Made by a program: the position numbers and the translations under genes. From Maniola hyperantus (lineage: Eukaryota; Arthropoda; Insecta; Lepidoptera; Nymphalidae): 64,000 nucleotides of DNA. Positions 41,982 to 52,351 of this stretch are shown here, piece by piece (the stretch's first letter is position 1; every line of letters begins with the position of its first letter). Below the pieces are notes generated by a model. It searched no databases and had not been told where the DNA came from. It saw nothing but the letters and a program-made list of their open reading frames with translations. The stretch is from NCBI RefSeq assembly GCF_902806685.2, contig NC_048563.1, forward strand, positions 2,170,001-2,234,000, given 5' to 3'.

Positions 41982-42373
41982 TGCGTGTTCTATCGCCTGT
42001 ATAATGGGGAGTGCTCTGAAGAGCTTTTTGACCTTTCGGGTGGAATGAGTTCCACCCTCTTTTTTCTACAACCGCACCGCGCGCCACCGTAAGGAATTTC
42101 ACCCTCACCATCTGGGTGTCTGGTGCACTTCGACCGTCCGCTGCGCCAGATCATTCTTTCCACCCACATGCAAACTGTGGAACCAACTCCCATCGGCGGT
42201 GTTCCCACTTTATTATAACATGGGGTTATTCAAGGGGCGGACCAACAAATTCCTAAAAGGCCGGCAACGCATCGGCAGTTCCACTGGTGCTGCAAATGTT
42301 CATGGGCGGCGGTAATCACTTAACATCAGGTGACCAGCCTGCTCGTGTGCTCGCTATATCTATTTAAAAAAAA
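41982..42373 (+). mobile_element. LINE-C 3' end, longest copy
   Basis: Includes FYRLYNGECSEELFDLSGG, then QIILSTHMQTVEPTPIGG in another frame, then AACATGGGGTTATTCAAGGG and GGCGGCGGTAATCACTTAAC. At least two frameshifts. A-rich tail. Confidence 0.8.
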
Positions 42374-42690
42374 AGACGTCCACTGCTGGACATAGGTCTC
42401 TTGTAGGGACTTTCACACGCCACGGTCTTGCGCCGCCACCATCCAGCGGCTCCCTGCGACTCGTCTGATGTCGTCCGTCCACCTAGTGGGGCGTCTTCCA
42501 ACGCTGCGTCTTCCGGTGCGAGGTCGCCATTCCAGCACCTTGAGACCCCAACGTCTATCGGTTGTACGAACTATGCGCCCTGACCATTGCCACTTCAGCT
42601 TCGCAACCCGTTGAGCTATGTCGGTTACTCTAGTTCTCCTACGGATCTCCTCATTTCTGATTTGATCACGTAGAGAAACTCCAAGCATAA
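42374..42690 (-). mobile_element. RTE-like LINE 3' end
   Basis: The reverse strand reads MLGVSLRDQIRNEEIRRRTR, VAKLKWQWSGRIVR, RPTRWTDDIRRVAGSRWM, AAQDRGVWKSL: the 'GHxxR...RPPTRW' end of RTE-clade reverse transcriptases. It stands back to back with LINE-C. Confidence 0.85.
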
Positions 42691-42772
42691 TTTACTTCTT
42701 AGGAATTTTACTAAATAGAGGGTCTTCCAAAATTCGTAAAATCCACGTCCGCTGTTAGTTTTAAGTTTATTA

Positions 42773-43384
42773 ACCACTAACTGATGCCCGCGACTTCGTC
42801 CGCGTGGAATTAGGTTTTTCAAAATTCCCTTTGATTTTCTGGGAAAAAAAGTACCCTATGAGTAGATAGAGTAAAAAAGGTAGATAAAGGAACGTTTGTT
42901 TTCTCATTCAAACTAAAAAGAGAGCACTGATAAAGTTACTAATATGATAAACAGAGACGCAGCTAACCTATTTTTTGTCTCTTATCGTGTAACTGGTTTT
43001 TTTCAAGAATACATACAAGGAATGCAACTTTAGTTGCAAAACAAACTTTGAGAATTCGTGGCGTAATTGTATTTCTTGAGTTATTTACTTGTTTTCACAT
43101 AAAAAACGTTTAATACAAATATTTTTGATCGGTTAATACAAATATTGACTACTAAACAATGGTAATAATTGTCGTGTTATTCATCGTTACGTCGTGCTAT
43201 CTCTATCTCATACGCGGTTACACAGTACTTCAATCTACCTTTATTACTCTATCTACGACCCTATGTCACTATCTAGGTCTTTATCTATACACATGCAAAA
43301 AATCACGTCAACTCGTTGCATCGTTGCTACGTGATTGAAGGACAAACTAACAAACCAACATTTATAATAAGGGTAGGTACTGAT
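42773..43384 (-). mobile_element. H1 Helitron split by a MITE
   Basis: TGATGCCCGCGACTTCGTCC to ACCCTATG, then the MITE, then ACCCTATGTCACTATC to ATTTATAATAAGGGTAGGTA. Confidence 0.8.
42861..43257. mobile_element. MITE with 8-bp target duplication
   Basis: GTAGATAGAGTAAAAAAGGT at the left and CCTTTATTACTCTATCTAC at the right. ACCCTATG at 42853-42860 and 43258-43265 is the duplicated target, which lies in the H1 Helitron. hAT-like by duplication length. Confidence 0.85.
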
Positions 43385-43527
43385 TTCAAATTATCGATTT
43401 AACTAAAAAATTACGTCAAAGGTGTATGACGTACTTAGCTCCCATACAGCGAGCGTTTTGACGTTTGATAAAAAGTCGCTGATTTGACCCCCCTCATAAT
43501 CCCTATTGGCCAATCACAGTTTAATAG

Positions 43528-43679
43528 ACATAGCGAGCAAACGAGCAGGCGGGTCACCTGACGTTAAGTGATTACCGCCGCCTATGAACATTTGCAGCAC
43601 CAGAGGAACCGCCGATGCGTTGCCGGCCTTTCAGGAATTTGTTGGTCCGCCCCTTGAATAACCTCGTGTTGTAATCTAG
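43528..43679 (-). mobile_element. LINE-C 3' end (reverse)
   Basis: GCGAGCAAACGAGCAGGCGG, GATTACCGCCGCCTATGAAC, GGTCCGCCCCTTGAATAACC. Confidence 0.75.
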
Positions 43680-43738
43680 TCTAGTGCTGACGTCACTAAA
43701 ATGGCGGTCACGTGCATTAGCAATTTGCGGGACTTATA
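43680..43738. mobile_element. MITE carrying TGACGTCA (copy 3, truncated)
   Basis: CTAGTGCTGACGTCACTAAA, ATGGCGGTCACGTGCATTAG, terminal AATTTGCGGGACTTATA. Truncated at the LINE-C border. Confidence 0.7.
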
Positions 43739-44025
43739 CAATGATAATTAATGAAAAACTATTTATTACACCTAGCCTGCAGGTGGTATAGGTGTATATC
43801 TCCTGGTATAGCCTCTAAACCATACTAGAATGGTCCATTAAATGTTTTATTACTTTAAGCGTTAATAGTTCTTTATAAATTGGTATTGTTAGTATGCCAA
43901 TATTGTTTAAGCTTGTGACTTTTATATCATGCGATCTTTTGAAGTCCCTTTAACGCGAACGCAGAGACACGATCGGTTTGTGTTTAGATGCCGACAAGAA
44001 GATGTGTAGTCATAACTATATTATA

Positions 44026-44243
44026 CTAGATGATGCCCGCGACTTCCTCCGCGTGGATTTAGGTTTTTAAAAATTCCCGTGGGAACTCTTTTATTTTCCG
44101 GGATAAAAAGTAGCCTATGTCACTCTCCAGGTCTTTATCTATACCCATGCAAAAAATCACGTCAATACGTTGCATCGCTGCGACGTGACTGAAGGACAAA
44201 CCAACAAACAAACACACTTTCGCATTTATAATAAGGGTACTGA
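44026..44243 (-). mobile_element. H1 Helitron, complete
   Basis: CTAGATGATGCCCGCGACTT to TAATAAGGGTACTGA. Good reference for H1. Confidence 0.85.
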
Positions 44244-44266
44244 TTTTATTTTTATTATATTAATTT

Positions 44267-44697
44267 TTAGGGTTCCGTACCTCAAAAGGAAAAACGGAAC
44301 CCTTATAGGATCACTTTGTTGTCTGTCTGTCTGTCCGTATGTCTGTCAAGAAACCTACAGGGTACTTCCCGTTGACCTAGAATCATGAAATTTGGCAGGT
44401 AGGTAGATCTTATAGCTGACATTTGGGGAAAAATCTGAAAACCGCGAATTTAGGGTTAGATCACACAAAAAAAATTAAATTGTGGTCATGAACTAATAAT
44501 TAGTATTTTCAACTTTCGAAGTGAGTGACTATATCAAGTGGTGTATCATATGAAAGGTCTTCACCTGTACATTCTAAAACAGATTTTTATTTATTTTTAT
44601 GCATCATAGTTTTTGAATGATCGTGAAAAATGTCGAAAAAATACGACTGTAGTACGGAACCCTCATTGTTCGAGCCTGACTCGCACTTGGCCGATTT
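44267..44697 (+). mobile_element. A1 element, full length
   Basis: GGTTCCGTACCTCAAAAGG hairpin to CTGACTCGCACTTGGCCG. Starts 23 bp after the H1 Helitron. Confidence 0.85.
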
Positions 44698-44729
44698 TTA
44701 AAAGAATATTTATCATGTGACATTTGACC

Positions 44730-44809
44730 AATATTCTCCTTTCGCCTTCAACTAAGCGTAAAGCTTGTGCTAGGTACGACAATATCGTGCAAGGATGGGG
44801 TTTGAAACT
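44730..44809 (-). mobile_element. SINE-2 tail (reverse)
   Basis: CAACTAAGCGTAAAGCTTGT, GCAAGGATGGGGTTTGAAAC. Confidence 0.6.
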
Positions 44810-45140
44810 ATGGAATTGTTGAAATTAAAAACTGATTCTTACAAATACTAGGTACTTTTTTTAATAAGTAAGTAATTAATAATAGTTATTAATACATCAA
44901 AACTTTTGTAATTGTTACTTAAAAGTTTTGTCACCAATACAAAACAGTTTAGTGATTTGTAGTAGTGCCTTTCTAAGTGTAGTTACCTACGATACATCGT
45001 GCTACGACATACGATATGTCGTATGTTATAAATACTTTATTTAGATAAATAGTTATCAATTCAATCAAATTCAGCCTTGCAATGGCTTTGGCATTTCTGT
45101 TTATTTACACTATTTATATACAACCTTCAATATCGTTGAA
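44810..45140. other. AT-rich intron stretch
   Basis: Only a short palindrome ACGACATACGATATGTCGT (about 45003-45021). Confidence 0.35.
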
Positions 45141-45308
45141 TATAAGTCCCGCAAATTTCTAATGCGCGTGGCCGCCATTTTAGTGACGTCAGCACTAGAC
45201 TGAAGTTTCGAGCTGATAGGAGGTATATTTTTATTTCGGCGAAAAATGACGTCATTTCGATGTTAATGAGACATGGTTCCAGCGCAATAGCAATTTGCGG
45301 GACTTATA
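45141..45308. mobile_element. MITE carrying TGACGTCA (copy 4, complete)
   Basis: TATA-AGTCCCGCAAATTTC at the left, GCAATTTGCGGGACT-TATA at the right. Inside are TTTTAGTGACGTCAGCAC and AAAATGACGTCATTTCG. Confidence 0.85.
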
Positions 45309-45499
45309 CGTAATACACTGTAATGGACATATGATATACAAATACATGCAAGTACGCTGGAAAAGGTGTGCCACACAAGTTTTTGTGCCGATTCGAAGCG
45401 CCCCACCGAACGTACTGAGAATTATAATTGACACTTAGTGTCAAACGGTGTGGACACTTGGGCTGACAGATATCTCATCACTAACATTTCTGACATTAA

Positions 45500-45655
45500 C
45501 AGTGCGACAAGACTCTCTTGGCACTTGAATGACATTGACAGGGGGGCGCTGTTGGAGAACAAAGGCTTGGAATACTCAAACAAGAACAAAGGGGACACTT
45601 GACGGCAACGTTAGTTCCGATTTTCGCCACACGCCAAGATAGCCTTGTCGCACTG
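45500..45655. mobile_element. PIF/Harbinger-like MITE
   Basis: CAGTGCGACAAGACTCTCTT at the left, inverted as AAGATAGCCTTGTCGCACTG. Flanked by TAA on both sides, a 3-bp duplication of the PIF/Harbinger type. Confidence 0.75.
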
Positions 45656-46049
45656 TAAATGAGGACTAAAATCGTAATTTTGATATGACAATTGACACAT
45701 AAAGTTAAAATGGCGCGTGAAAAGTAATTTTGTACGCTTTATACTTATTCTAAGTATAATTACTTAATAAGAAGTTAATACTTCCTCATCGGTCTGGTAA
45801 GCTTAAATTCATATCATTCAGTCAGTCAGTGGTTGGCAGTTGGCACCATGTTGGCACCCTTTGGGACGGAGCCCTAAAAACACGGCTGTCCTGCCAAATA
45901 AGGAACTAAAAAGTTTTCACATTTAAAAATGGTGCCACACACCCGCCATATTGATTTTTTTCAAACTCGGGATGATGTGAGGTTTCTAACGATAGCCCAT
46001 ACATTCAAATCTTGTTGTGTTCATTTAGAAGTTAAAAATGTATTAAAGA

Positions 46050-46253
46050 AACTGTGGAACCAACTCCCATCGGCGGTGTTCCCACTAGATTATAACATGG
46101 GCTTATTCAAGGGGCGGGCCAACAAATTCCTAAAAGGCCGGCAACGCATCGGCGGATCCTCTGGTGCTGCAAATGTTCATGGGCGGCGGTAATCACTTAA
46201 CATCAGGTGACCCGCCTGCTCGTTTGCTCGCTATATCTATTTAAAAAAAAAAA
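46050..46253 (+). mobile_element. LINE-C 3' end
   Basis: Reads KLWNQLPSAVFPLDYNMGLF then KGRANKFLKGRQRIGGSSGA; GGTAATCACTTAACATCAGG; A tail. Confidence 0.85.
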
Positions 46254-46308
46254 CTTACATAATATATACATACATACCTACATGCCTACAAAACTTAGAA
46301 CTATAGGT

Positions 46309-46543
46309 TATCCTGCGACTTCTTCTGCGTGGACTACACTAACTTCAAACCTCTATTTTATCCGCTAAGGGGTTGAAAGCGGAGCGAGACCAATATTAAT
46401 CTATGGGGTTGAATTTTCAAAAATCTTTTCTTAGCGGACCTCTATGTTATAACACCTATCTGCATGCTAAATTTCAGCCCGATCCGTCCAGAAGTTTGAG
46501 CCGTGCGTTGATAGATCAGTCAGTCAGTCAATCCTTTTATATA
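46309..46543 (-). mobile_element. H2 Helitron with a small insertion
   Basis: CTGCGACTTCTTCTGCGTGG to CAGTCAGTCAATCCTTTTAT. About 40 bp of extra sequence near 46375-46410 (GTTGAAAGCGGAGCGAGACC). Confidence 0.7.
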
Positions 46544-46632
46544 ACCACCCATCCGATTACATACATCCATACATGAACCCATTACACTCAAAAACATTAC
46601 ACTCTTTTTTTGGGCAGTGGTTTTTAGGGTGC

Positions 46633-46706
46633 AAGGTCTATGACCTTAGCTATAAAGGTCGTGGACCTTAGCGTGGCCTTCTGGATAGATATCCAGAAGG
46701 CTACGC
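46633..46706. repeat. Three adjacent perfect hairpins
   Basis: AAGGTC-tat-GACCTT (46633-46647), AAGGTC-gtg-GACCTT (46655-46669), and a 17-bp stem with a 2-base loop (46671-46706; GCCTTCTGGATA / TATCCAGAAGGC). Confidence 0.7.
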
Positions 46707-46939
46707 ATAATATCTATACCTACAATATACTAGCTGACTCGCCCGGTTTTACTCAAGTGGTATTTCCAAAAATCCACCTAGGTACGCTTTTAACAGACTT
46801 CCAAAACAGAGGAGGTTCTATAATAAGAATTATTATTTCCTAGATGATATATGCTTCTTTATAAATCGTCGCGTATTTTTTTATTTAAAGTACAGTAGGT
46901 TTTGTTTTTTTTTTAAATTTTATAATCTGTAGTCATTCT

Positions 46940-47020
46940 GTAGCTCTATGACAAACTATTAAAATCTCATCAGGACCGCTGATGAGTCCAAAAACGAGTC
47001 CTCAACGAAACCGAAACGAC
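46940..47020 (+). repeat. Sequence with a hammerhead-like CTGATGAG core
   Basis: CTCATCAGGACCGCTGATGA, GTCC, then CTCAACGAAAC. A second copy of the first part is at about 47455-47485 (TTGGACCGCTGATGAGTCC). Both follow GACAAACTATTAAAAT-like sequence, so they are copies of one retroposed or mobile unit. Stem II does not pair well, so ribozyme activity is doubtful. Confidence 0.3.
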
Positions 47021-47132
47021 GAAGGAAAATAAAAAAAATGTCTAAGTATTCAATAAACCATTGATACAAAACCAAAGATACTGAAGAAGAGGACAATATG
47101 CTGAGCTGTACTGATACAGACCTGTACAAAGT

Positions 47133-47287
47133 ACAGACCGTTCACTATTGTAACTTGTCCCGTGCCGTCATGTTGGCACCATTGCAGTTCACATTATAAT
47201 AAACCCTAAGTTCTAAGGAATACCGAAAGCAAACAAAGCAATGTAGCCAACATGACGGCAAGGGACAAGTTATAGTGAACAGTCTGT
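47133..47287. mobile_element. MITE with ~42-bp inverted repeats
   Basis: ACAGACCGTTCACTATTGTA at the left and ACTTGTCC...GCCGTCATGTTGGC pair with GCCAACATGACGGCAAGGGA...AACAGTCTGT at the right. Confidence 0.8.
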
Positions 47288-48040
47288 ACAATGTAGAGCC
47301 GACGTTCTATTCGATCGTCCCTTATTTTTTTGTACCATACTAGGTGCGTATTCATCTAAGAGGTGCGTACTGTTTTTTTTTAATAATCTGCGTGTGTGTC
47401 TATGGCGAACTCAGGCAAACTATTAAAATTAAAAATTTCATATCACCCTGGGCCCGTTGGACCGCTGATGAGTCCAAAACGAGTTCACCTACTTCTAGAG
47501 TTTCTTACATCAACGGTACCTTGCGGACGTAAATATACATAAAACTATCCGCGTCCATTTTTAAAATAGAAAGACAATAGTTATTTTCGTGGACACATTT
47601 AGTTGTTTAGTATCCGTTTGTTACTTGGACGTTAGCCGCGTAAAAAAATAATTTATAATAATTTAGTTGAAAGTTCGAAACTTTGAACAGTTGTTGTCGG
47701 GACTTGTGGGAAGGTTTTTGATATACCACCTTACAACACCTTACACAATGGCATGTCGAACATTTTTTTAAAATCTATTTATATAAAATTATATACTTAC
47801 AAACTTTTTTCATAAACTTTTTTTGTATATCAGGCTGGGTAATAATGTACTGAATTAAAAAAATAAAAATTTGTAAAAAAAATATTAAAATTTCGAACGC
47901 GCGTGTCAATTTTTTTTCATTCGTGGGGTCTAGTGCCGCAAGACGCTCGTGTGTGCAAAAAAATATTTTTTTCGTAAGAAAACAAATATAACGGGAGTTT
48001 TTGTGATTTTAATCAATTATTTTCAATAATTGTAGTAATA
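47288..48040 (+). promoter_or_regulatory. Unique AT-rich stretch; putative promoter/5' UTR of the short orb2 isoform
   Basis: After 47500 no repeat family is recognised. 47885-47960 has a CpG-containing patch (GAACGCGCGTGTC, GTGCCGCAAGACGCTCGTG) directly ahead of an AT-rich leader to ATG 48041. No TATA box at a telling distance. Promoter function is inference from position only. Confidence 0.25.
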
Positions 48041-48107
48041 ATGTCGGTGCATACTATTCCATTGATTACGTCTTTCATCCGAGGCCCGAGATTTCCGTAT
48101 AGAAAGA
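48041..48107 (+). CDS. orb2: Candidate alternative first coding exon of orb2 (short isoform)
   Basis: ATG 48041 (A at -3) opens MSVHTIPLITSFIRGPRFPY then RK, and reaches donor AAGA|GTGAGT at 48107/48108 in phase 1, exactly the phase required by the 56753 exon (joined codon AGC, Ser). Spliced this way the rest of the frame runs without interruption to the stop at 60786, giving 1050 nt or 349 residues. The stretch is unique sequence and more GC-rich than its surroundings. Drosophila orb2 also has a short isoform, Orb2A, with a private hydrophobic N-terminus, so the arrangement would be analogous. Caution: a GTRAGT donor with an upstream ATG in the right phase is expected a few times by chance in 34 kb. 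Confidence 0.4.
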
Positions 48108-48655
48108 GTGAGTACCTAATTATAATAAATTAAATTATTTTCGCCTTAAAATAAATAATATTGTATCGCTTCGCTTGAAATACGACAGTTTCCGATTAAA
48201 AAATGGTTTTTCTTTCAAAGAAATTTTATTTCTTGTTGCAACACAAAAATTATTTTTTGTACATTAGCCACTGAGTTCTAAGCATCGATGTACTAAGCTA
48301 TTATTTTCATTTCGTAAAAGATAAAGATTGGGAACATTTAAAATTAAAGTTTTATCAAAATCGGTATAGTTGAAACACTGTTGAAAAAATTAAACTTTCA
48401 ATCCCAATACAAGGCAGTCTCTAACCAACATTACAGACATACTTACTATGACTTCAACCAAGAAGTTTTCTTTAAAAAGATGAAAAGAGTAAAATTTAAA
48501 TCAAGGGAATATTTTTCTGGTCGTCAACGGGAATAGTTTGATAAAAATTTAAAATTTCATACTATTCTCTCATATATGCCCAAAATTAATGGCCTGTAAA
48601 TCTGTTAATGGGTTACTTAGCAACGTTGTTATATGTAAAAAAATACCATAGGCAT
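48108..48655. other. AT-rich unique intron stretch
   Basis: No repeat or coding signal recognised. Confidence 0.4.
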
Positions 48656-48800
48656 ACTCCACACGCGCCATTTTAACTAGGGGTCAACTGTCATGTCAAA
48701 AACTTTTAAAATAACTGAGTAAAATAAGGACTAAAATCGTACTTTTGACATGAAATTTGACACAAAGTTAAAGCGGCGAGTGAGTAGTTAAGTTTTATGC
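48656..48800. mobile_element. MITE-like inverted-repeat element
   Basis: CACACGCGCCATTTTAACTA, CTGTCATGTCAAAA and TTTTGACATGAAATTTGACA, CAAAGTTAAAGCGGCGAGTG are inverted. A related right half is near 45662-45720. Confidence 0.6.
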
Positions 48801-48802
48801 GT

Positions 48803-48869
48803 TAGAGGTGCGTGCTCGGGATCGAACCCCAGGACGGCGGACGTCCTAACCACTAGGCTATCACAGCTT
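48803..48869 (-). mobile_element. SINE-1 head (reverse)
   Basis: TTAGAGGTGCGTGCTCGGGA, TCGAACCCCAGG, ACCACTAGGCTATCACAGC. Confidence 0.7.
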
Positions 48870-49281
48870 AATAGTTACTGCTAAAACAAAAAGTTACTGC
48901 TTCATTATGCTTCATTATATTACTTTGTCATTATGGAATTCTTATTGATAGACACGTAGATGCGCGATTTACGAAGTGGGTACCTATTGTGTCTAGTTTT
49001 TTTGAAATAAAAATGGCGACCAAAGAGCAGGCAGGTCGCCTGATGTTAATTCTTCATCTGAGTTCTATCACTCGTCTGTGAGAGTACCAGCGATTATTAT
49101 CTACGACATAGTCATAAGCAAAAAGGAACGTATTTTCACGGACTCGGATCGGATGAGTGCGTAACCGCCGGAAAGGGAACTTCTAACAAAACGTCGAAAC
49201 TTCGACGTCACTGGCAGGTGTCAAAATGTTAGTATACATTTGACTCAGGTAGCCCTGTTTTTCTTAGATTGTACGTAACCA

Positions 49282-49477
49282 TCAGTACCCTTATTGTAAA
49301 TGCGAAAGTGTGTGTTTATTGGTTTGTTGGTTTGTCCTTCAATCACGTCGCAACGGTGCAACGGTTTGGCGTGATGGGTACAGGTAAAGACCTGGAGACG
49401 GAGAATGACATAGGCTACTTTTTATCCCGGAAAATCAGAGTTCCCACGGGATTTTTAAAAACCTAATTCCACGCGGC
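49282..49477 (+). mobile_element. H1 Helitron, 3' end lost
   Basis: TCAGTACCCTTATTGTAAAT to CTAATTCCACGCGG. Confidence 0.75.
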
Positions 49478-49632
49478 TATAGTAGCCATTTGATCCTGAA
49501 TCGACGATTTGATATAATATCGTCGATTCAGGATCAAACCTAGAGTTCCCTCACTCTAATTTACTCTGCCAGTACTCAGTAGTGATACGGGTAATTTGAT
49601 TATCTTTGCTACTACTGCAGTAGTAAGTAGTA

Positions 49633-49811
49633 TATAAGTCCCGCAAATTGCTAATGCGCGTGGTCACCATTTTAGTGACGTCAGCAATAGACTGAAGTTT
49701 CGAGCTGATGGTATATTTTTATTTCGATTGACGTCAAAATGATGTCTTTTCGATGTTGTTGTCTGTAATGAGACATGGTTCCCAGCGCAATAGCAATTTG
49801 CGGGACTTATA
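49633..49811. mobile_element. MITE carrying TGACGTCA (copy 5, complete)
   Basis: TATA-AGTCCCGCAAATTGC at the left, GCAATTTGCGGGACT-TATA at the right; TTAGTGACGTCAGCAATAG inside. A 10-bp extra piece near 49760 (GTTGTCTGTAA). Confidence 0.85.
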
Positions 49812-50148
49812 ACACGAAAATTTTAAAAAATAACTGTGTAACTATTTCGAATTGTAAAAAAAATTAAAAGCACAATATAACAATAATGTCAAAGGTTATT
49901 ATTTTTGTAATTCTGTTTTTTAATTGTTTTCTATTTGCGATTCGAAGTGAGTGGACGCTCCCGCGTCCCGCTTCCGTAACGCGCATGTGTGGCCGTAGCT
50001 TTGATAGAATTAAAATTGAATCAAGGTTAAATTGAATAACATACTTTAACTTGACCAAACTCAGATCAAGGTTTGTCAACAAAACAGTTTGCATCGAGTA
50101 AGGTCTTTTTGTCGTGTCGTCTAGCGCACACTTGCGACAGAAATAACC

Positions 50149-50302
50149 GGCCAAGTGCGAGTTGGACTTGCACACGAAGGGTTCCGTACGAGATAATATA
50201 TCACTACTAGAGGATGCCCGCGGCTTCGTCCGCGTGGTTTTAGGTTTTAAAAAATCCCGCGGGAACTATTTGATTTTCCGCGATAAAAAGTAGCCTATGT
50301 CT
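50149..50302 (-). mobile_element. A1 scrap followed by an H1 Helitron 3' part
   Basis: AACCGGCCAAGTGCGAGTTG at 50149-50190, then ACTAGAGGATGCCCGCGGCT to AAAGTAGCCTATGTCTG. Confidence 0.6.
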
Positions 50303-50379
50303 GTATGTGGTTTGTTATATTTGTTGTATTGTTAGTCGGCTGCAACTTTTTCTTAAAATTCAGATACAAGTTACCCCTT

Positions 50380-50670
50380 TACTGCAATCTCACCTGGTGG
50401 TAAGTGATGATGCAGTCTACGATGGAAGCGGGCTAACCTAGAAGGGTTATGGCAGTTTTAATTATACCCATGCCCCTTTGGTTGGCTTGGCAGCACGGCT
50501 TTGCCGGTAGGGTGGTAACTAGCCACAGCCGAAGCCTCCCACCAGTTCAGACCAGACATTTAGAAATTATAAAATTCCACCTTCTTAAATTATAAAACCC
50601 CTGCCAGGAATTGAGCCCGGGACCTCCCACTAATAAGACTACAGTGCTTACCACTGCACCAGGGAGGTTG
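50380..50670 (-). mobile_element. SINE-3, near complete
   Basis: CTGCAATCTCACCTGGTGGT body; GGGACCTCCCACTAATAAGA, CACTGCACCAGGGAGGTTGT head. Confidence 0.75.
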
Positions 50671-52022
50671 TCGCTCTTTTAATCGTAGACTTGTAGCGAG
50701 ACTGTAGCCAAGCTTAGTGTAAAGGACATTTTTTGTTCAAACACTTAGTATACTAGCTATAGATCGATTGTATCCCTATTCCCTACTTATGATTCCGTAA
50801 CCACCTTTTTTAAACTTTTGCAAATTAAACCTTTGCTTTAATTTGAATAGTAAACACCATAGTTACCAAATTGTTTTGTTTAAAAATTATATAGTTTAAA
50901 CATTTATGCTCGAACACATCCGATAGGTTAAGAACGGTTGTCAATATTATCACAGATGTAGATACTATTGACATGACAATTTAAGATCACATGAAAATCA
51001 ATTGCAAATCTCAATAGACAACGCCGTAAAATAATTTGGATCGCACTTTTTATCGTACGACTTGTCGCGAGACTGTACCCACAGCTTAGTGTAAAGGACA
51101 TTTTTTGTTCAAACACCTAGTATACTAGCTATAGATCGATTGTATCCCTATTCCCTACTTATGATTCCGTAACCACCTTTTTTAAACTTTTGCAAATTAA
51201 TCCTTTACTTTAATTCGAATAGTAAACACCATAGTTACCAAATTGTTTTGTTTAAAAACTATACAGTTTAAACATTTATGCTCGAACACATCCGATAGGT
51301 TAAGAACGTTTGTCAATATTATCACAGATGTAGATACTATTGACATGACAATTTAAGATCACATGAAAATCAATTGCAAATCTCAATAGACAACGCCGTA
51401 AAATAATTTGGATCGCACTTTTTATCGTACGACTTGTCGCGAGACTGTACCCACAGCTTAGTGTAAAGGACATTTTTTGTTCAAACACCTAGTATACTAG
51501 CTATAGATCGATTGTATCCCTATTCCCTACTTATGATTCCGTAACCACCTTTTTTAAACTTTTGCAAATTAATCCTTTACTTTAATTCGAATAGTAAACA
51601 CCATAGTTACCAAATTGTTTTGTTTAAAAACTATACAGTTTAAACATTTATGCTCGAACACATCCGATAGGTTAAGAACGTTTGTCAATATTATCACAGA
51701 TGTAGATACTATTCACATGACAATTTAAGACCATTTGGACGGCGTATATTTTTAGTGATAAGTTTTTCTGTATGCATATAATATATATAGTTTTTTGTTG
51801 TTGTATTGACCTGTAAATTTATAAGTTTAGTAAATATTTAAGACCACATGAAAATCAATTGCAAATCTCAATAGACAACGTCGTAAAATAATTTGGATCG
51901 CACTTTTTATCGTACGACTTGTCGCGAGACTGTATCCACAGCTTAGTGTAAAGGACATTTTTTGTTCAAACACCTAGTATAGATAGCTATAGATCGATTG
52001 TATCCCTACTTATGATTCCGTG
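50671..52022 (+). repeat. 372-bp tandem repeat, about 3.3 units
   Basis: TCGCACTTTTTATCGTACGA recurs at 51041 and 51413 (372 bp) and again at 51898 after a 113-bp insertion. The first unit starts near 50671 in degraded form. Units 2 and 3 are nearly identical. Open frames of 62 codons on the reverse strand are just phase-shifted copies of the repeat. The insert at about 51729-51840 lies between two TTTAAGACCA-like sequences, suggesting a target-site duplication. Confidence 0.85.
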
Positions 52023-52097
52023 ACCAACTGGTTGTGGTTCATTGACCCGCGACCTTTTTTGCAGTCCACCCTAAAACGCGTAAAAAATTAATTATTT

Positions 52098-52351
52098 TTC
52101 AGGGTTCTGTACCCAAAGTGTGCCAACGCGATGAGACCCTATTACTAAGCCTCCGCTATCCGTAGACGTCCGTCCGTCTGTCAGCAAAACCGTTATTTAA
52201 GTAGGGATTTGTCACACAATGTGTATTTCTATTGCCGCTATAACAAGAATTGATAAAATTAATTTCAAAAATTAAAGAATAGATAAAGTGGTATTTCTTG
52301 TACGGAACGGAACCCTTTGTGTGCGAGTCCGACTCGCACTTGACCGATTTT
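52098..52351 (+). mobile_element. A2 element, complete
   Basis: GGGTTCTGTACCCAAAGTGT hairpin, TATTACTAAGCCTCCGCTAT, TTTCTTGTACGGAACGGAAC, end GCGAGTCCGACTCGCACTTG. Directly followed by A1. Confidence 0.75.

Noticed and set aside
41871..42092. Frame with a run of histidines
   Set aside because: Comes from an (ATC)n microsatellite next to a LINE fragment.
50928..51488. Two nearly identical 62-codon reverse frames
   Set aside because: They are successive units of the 372-bp tandem repeat.
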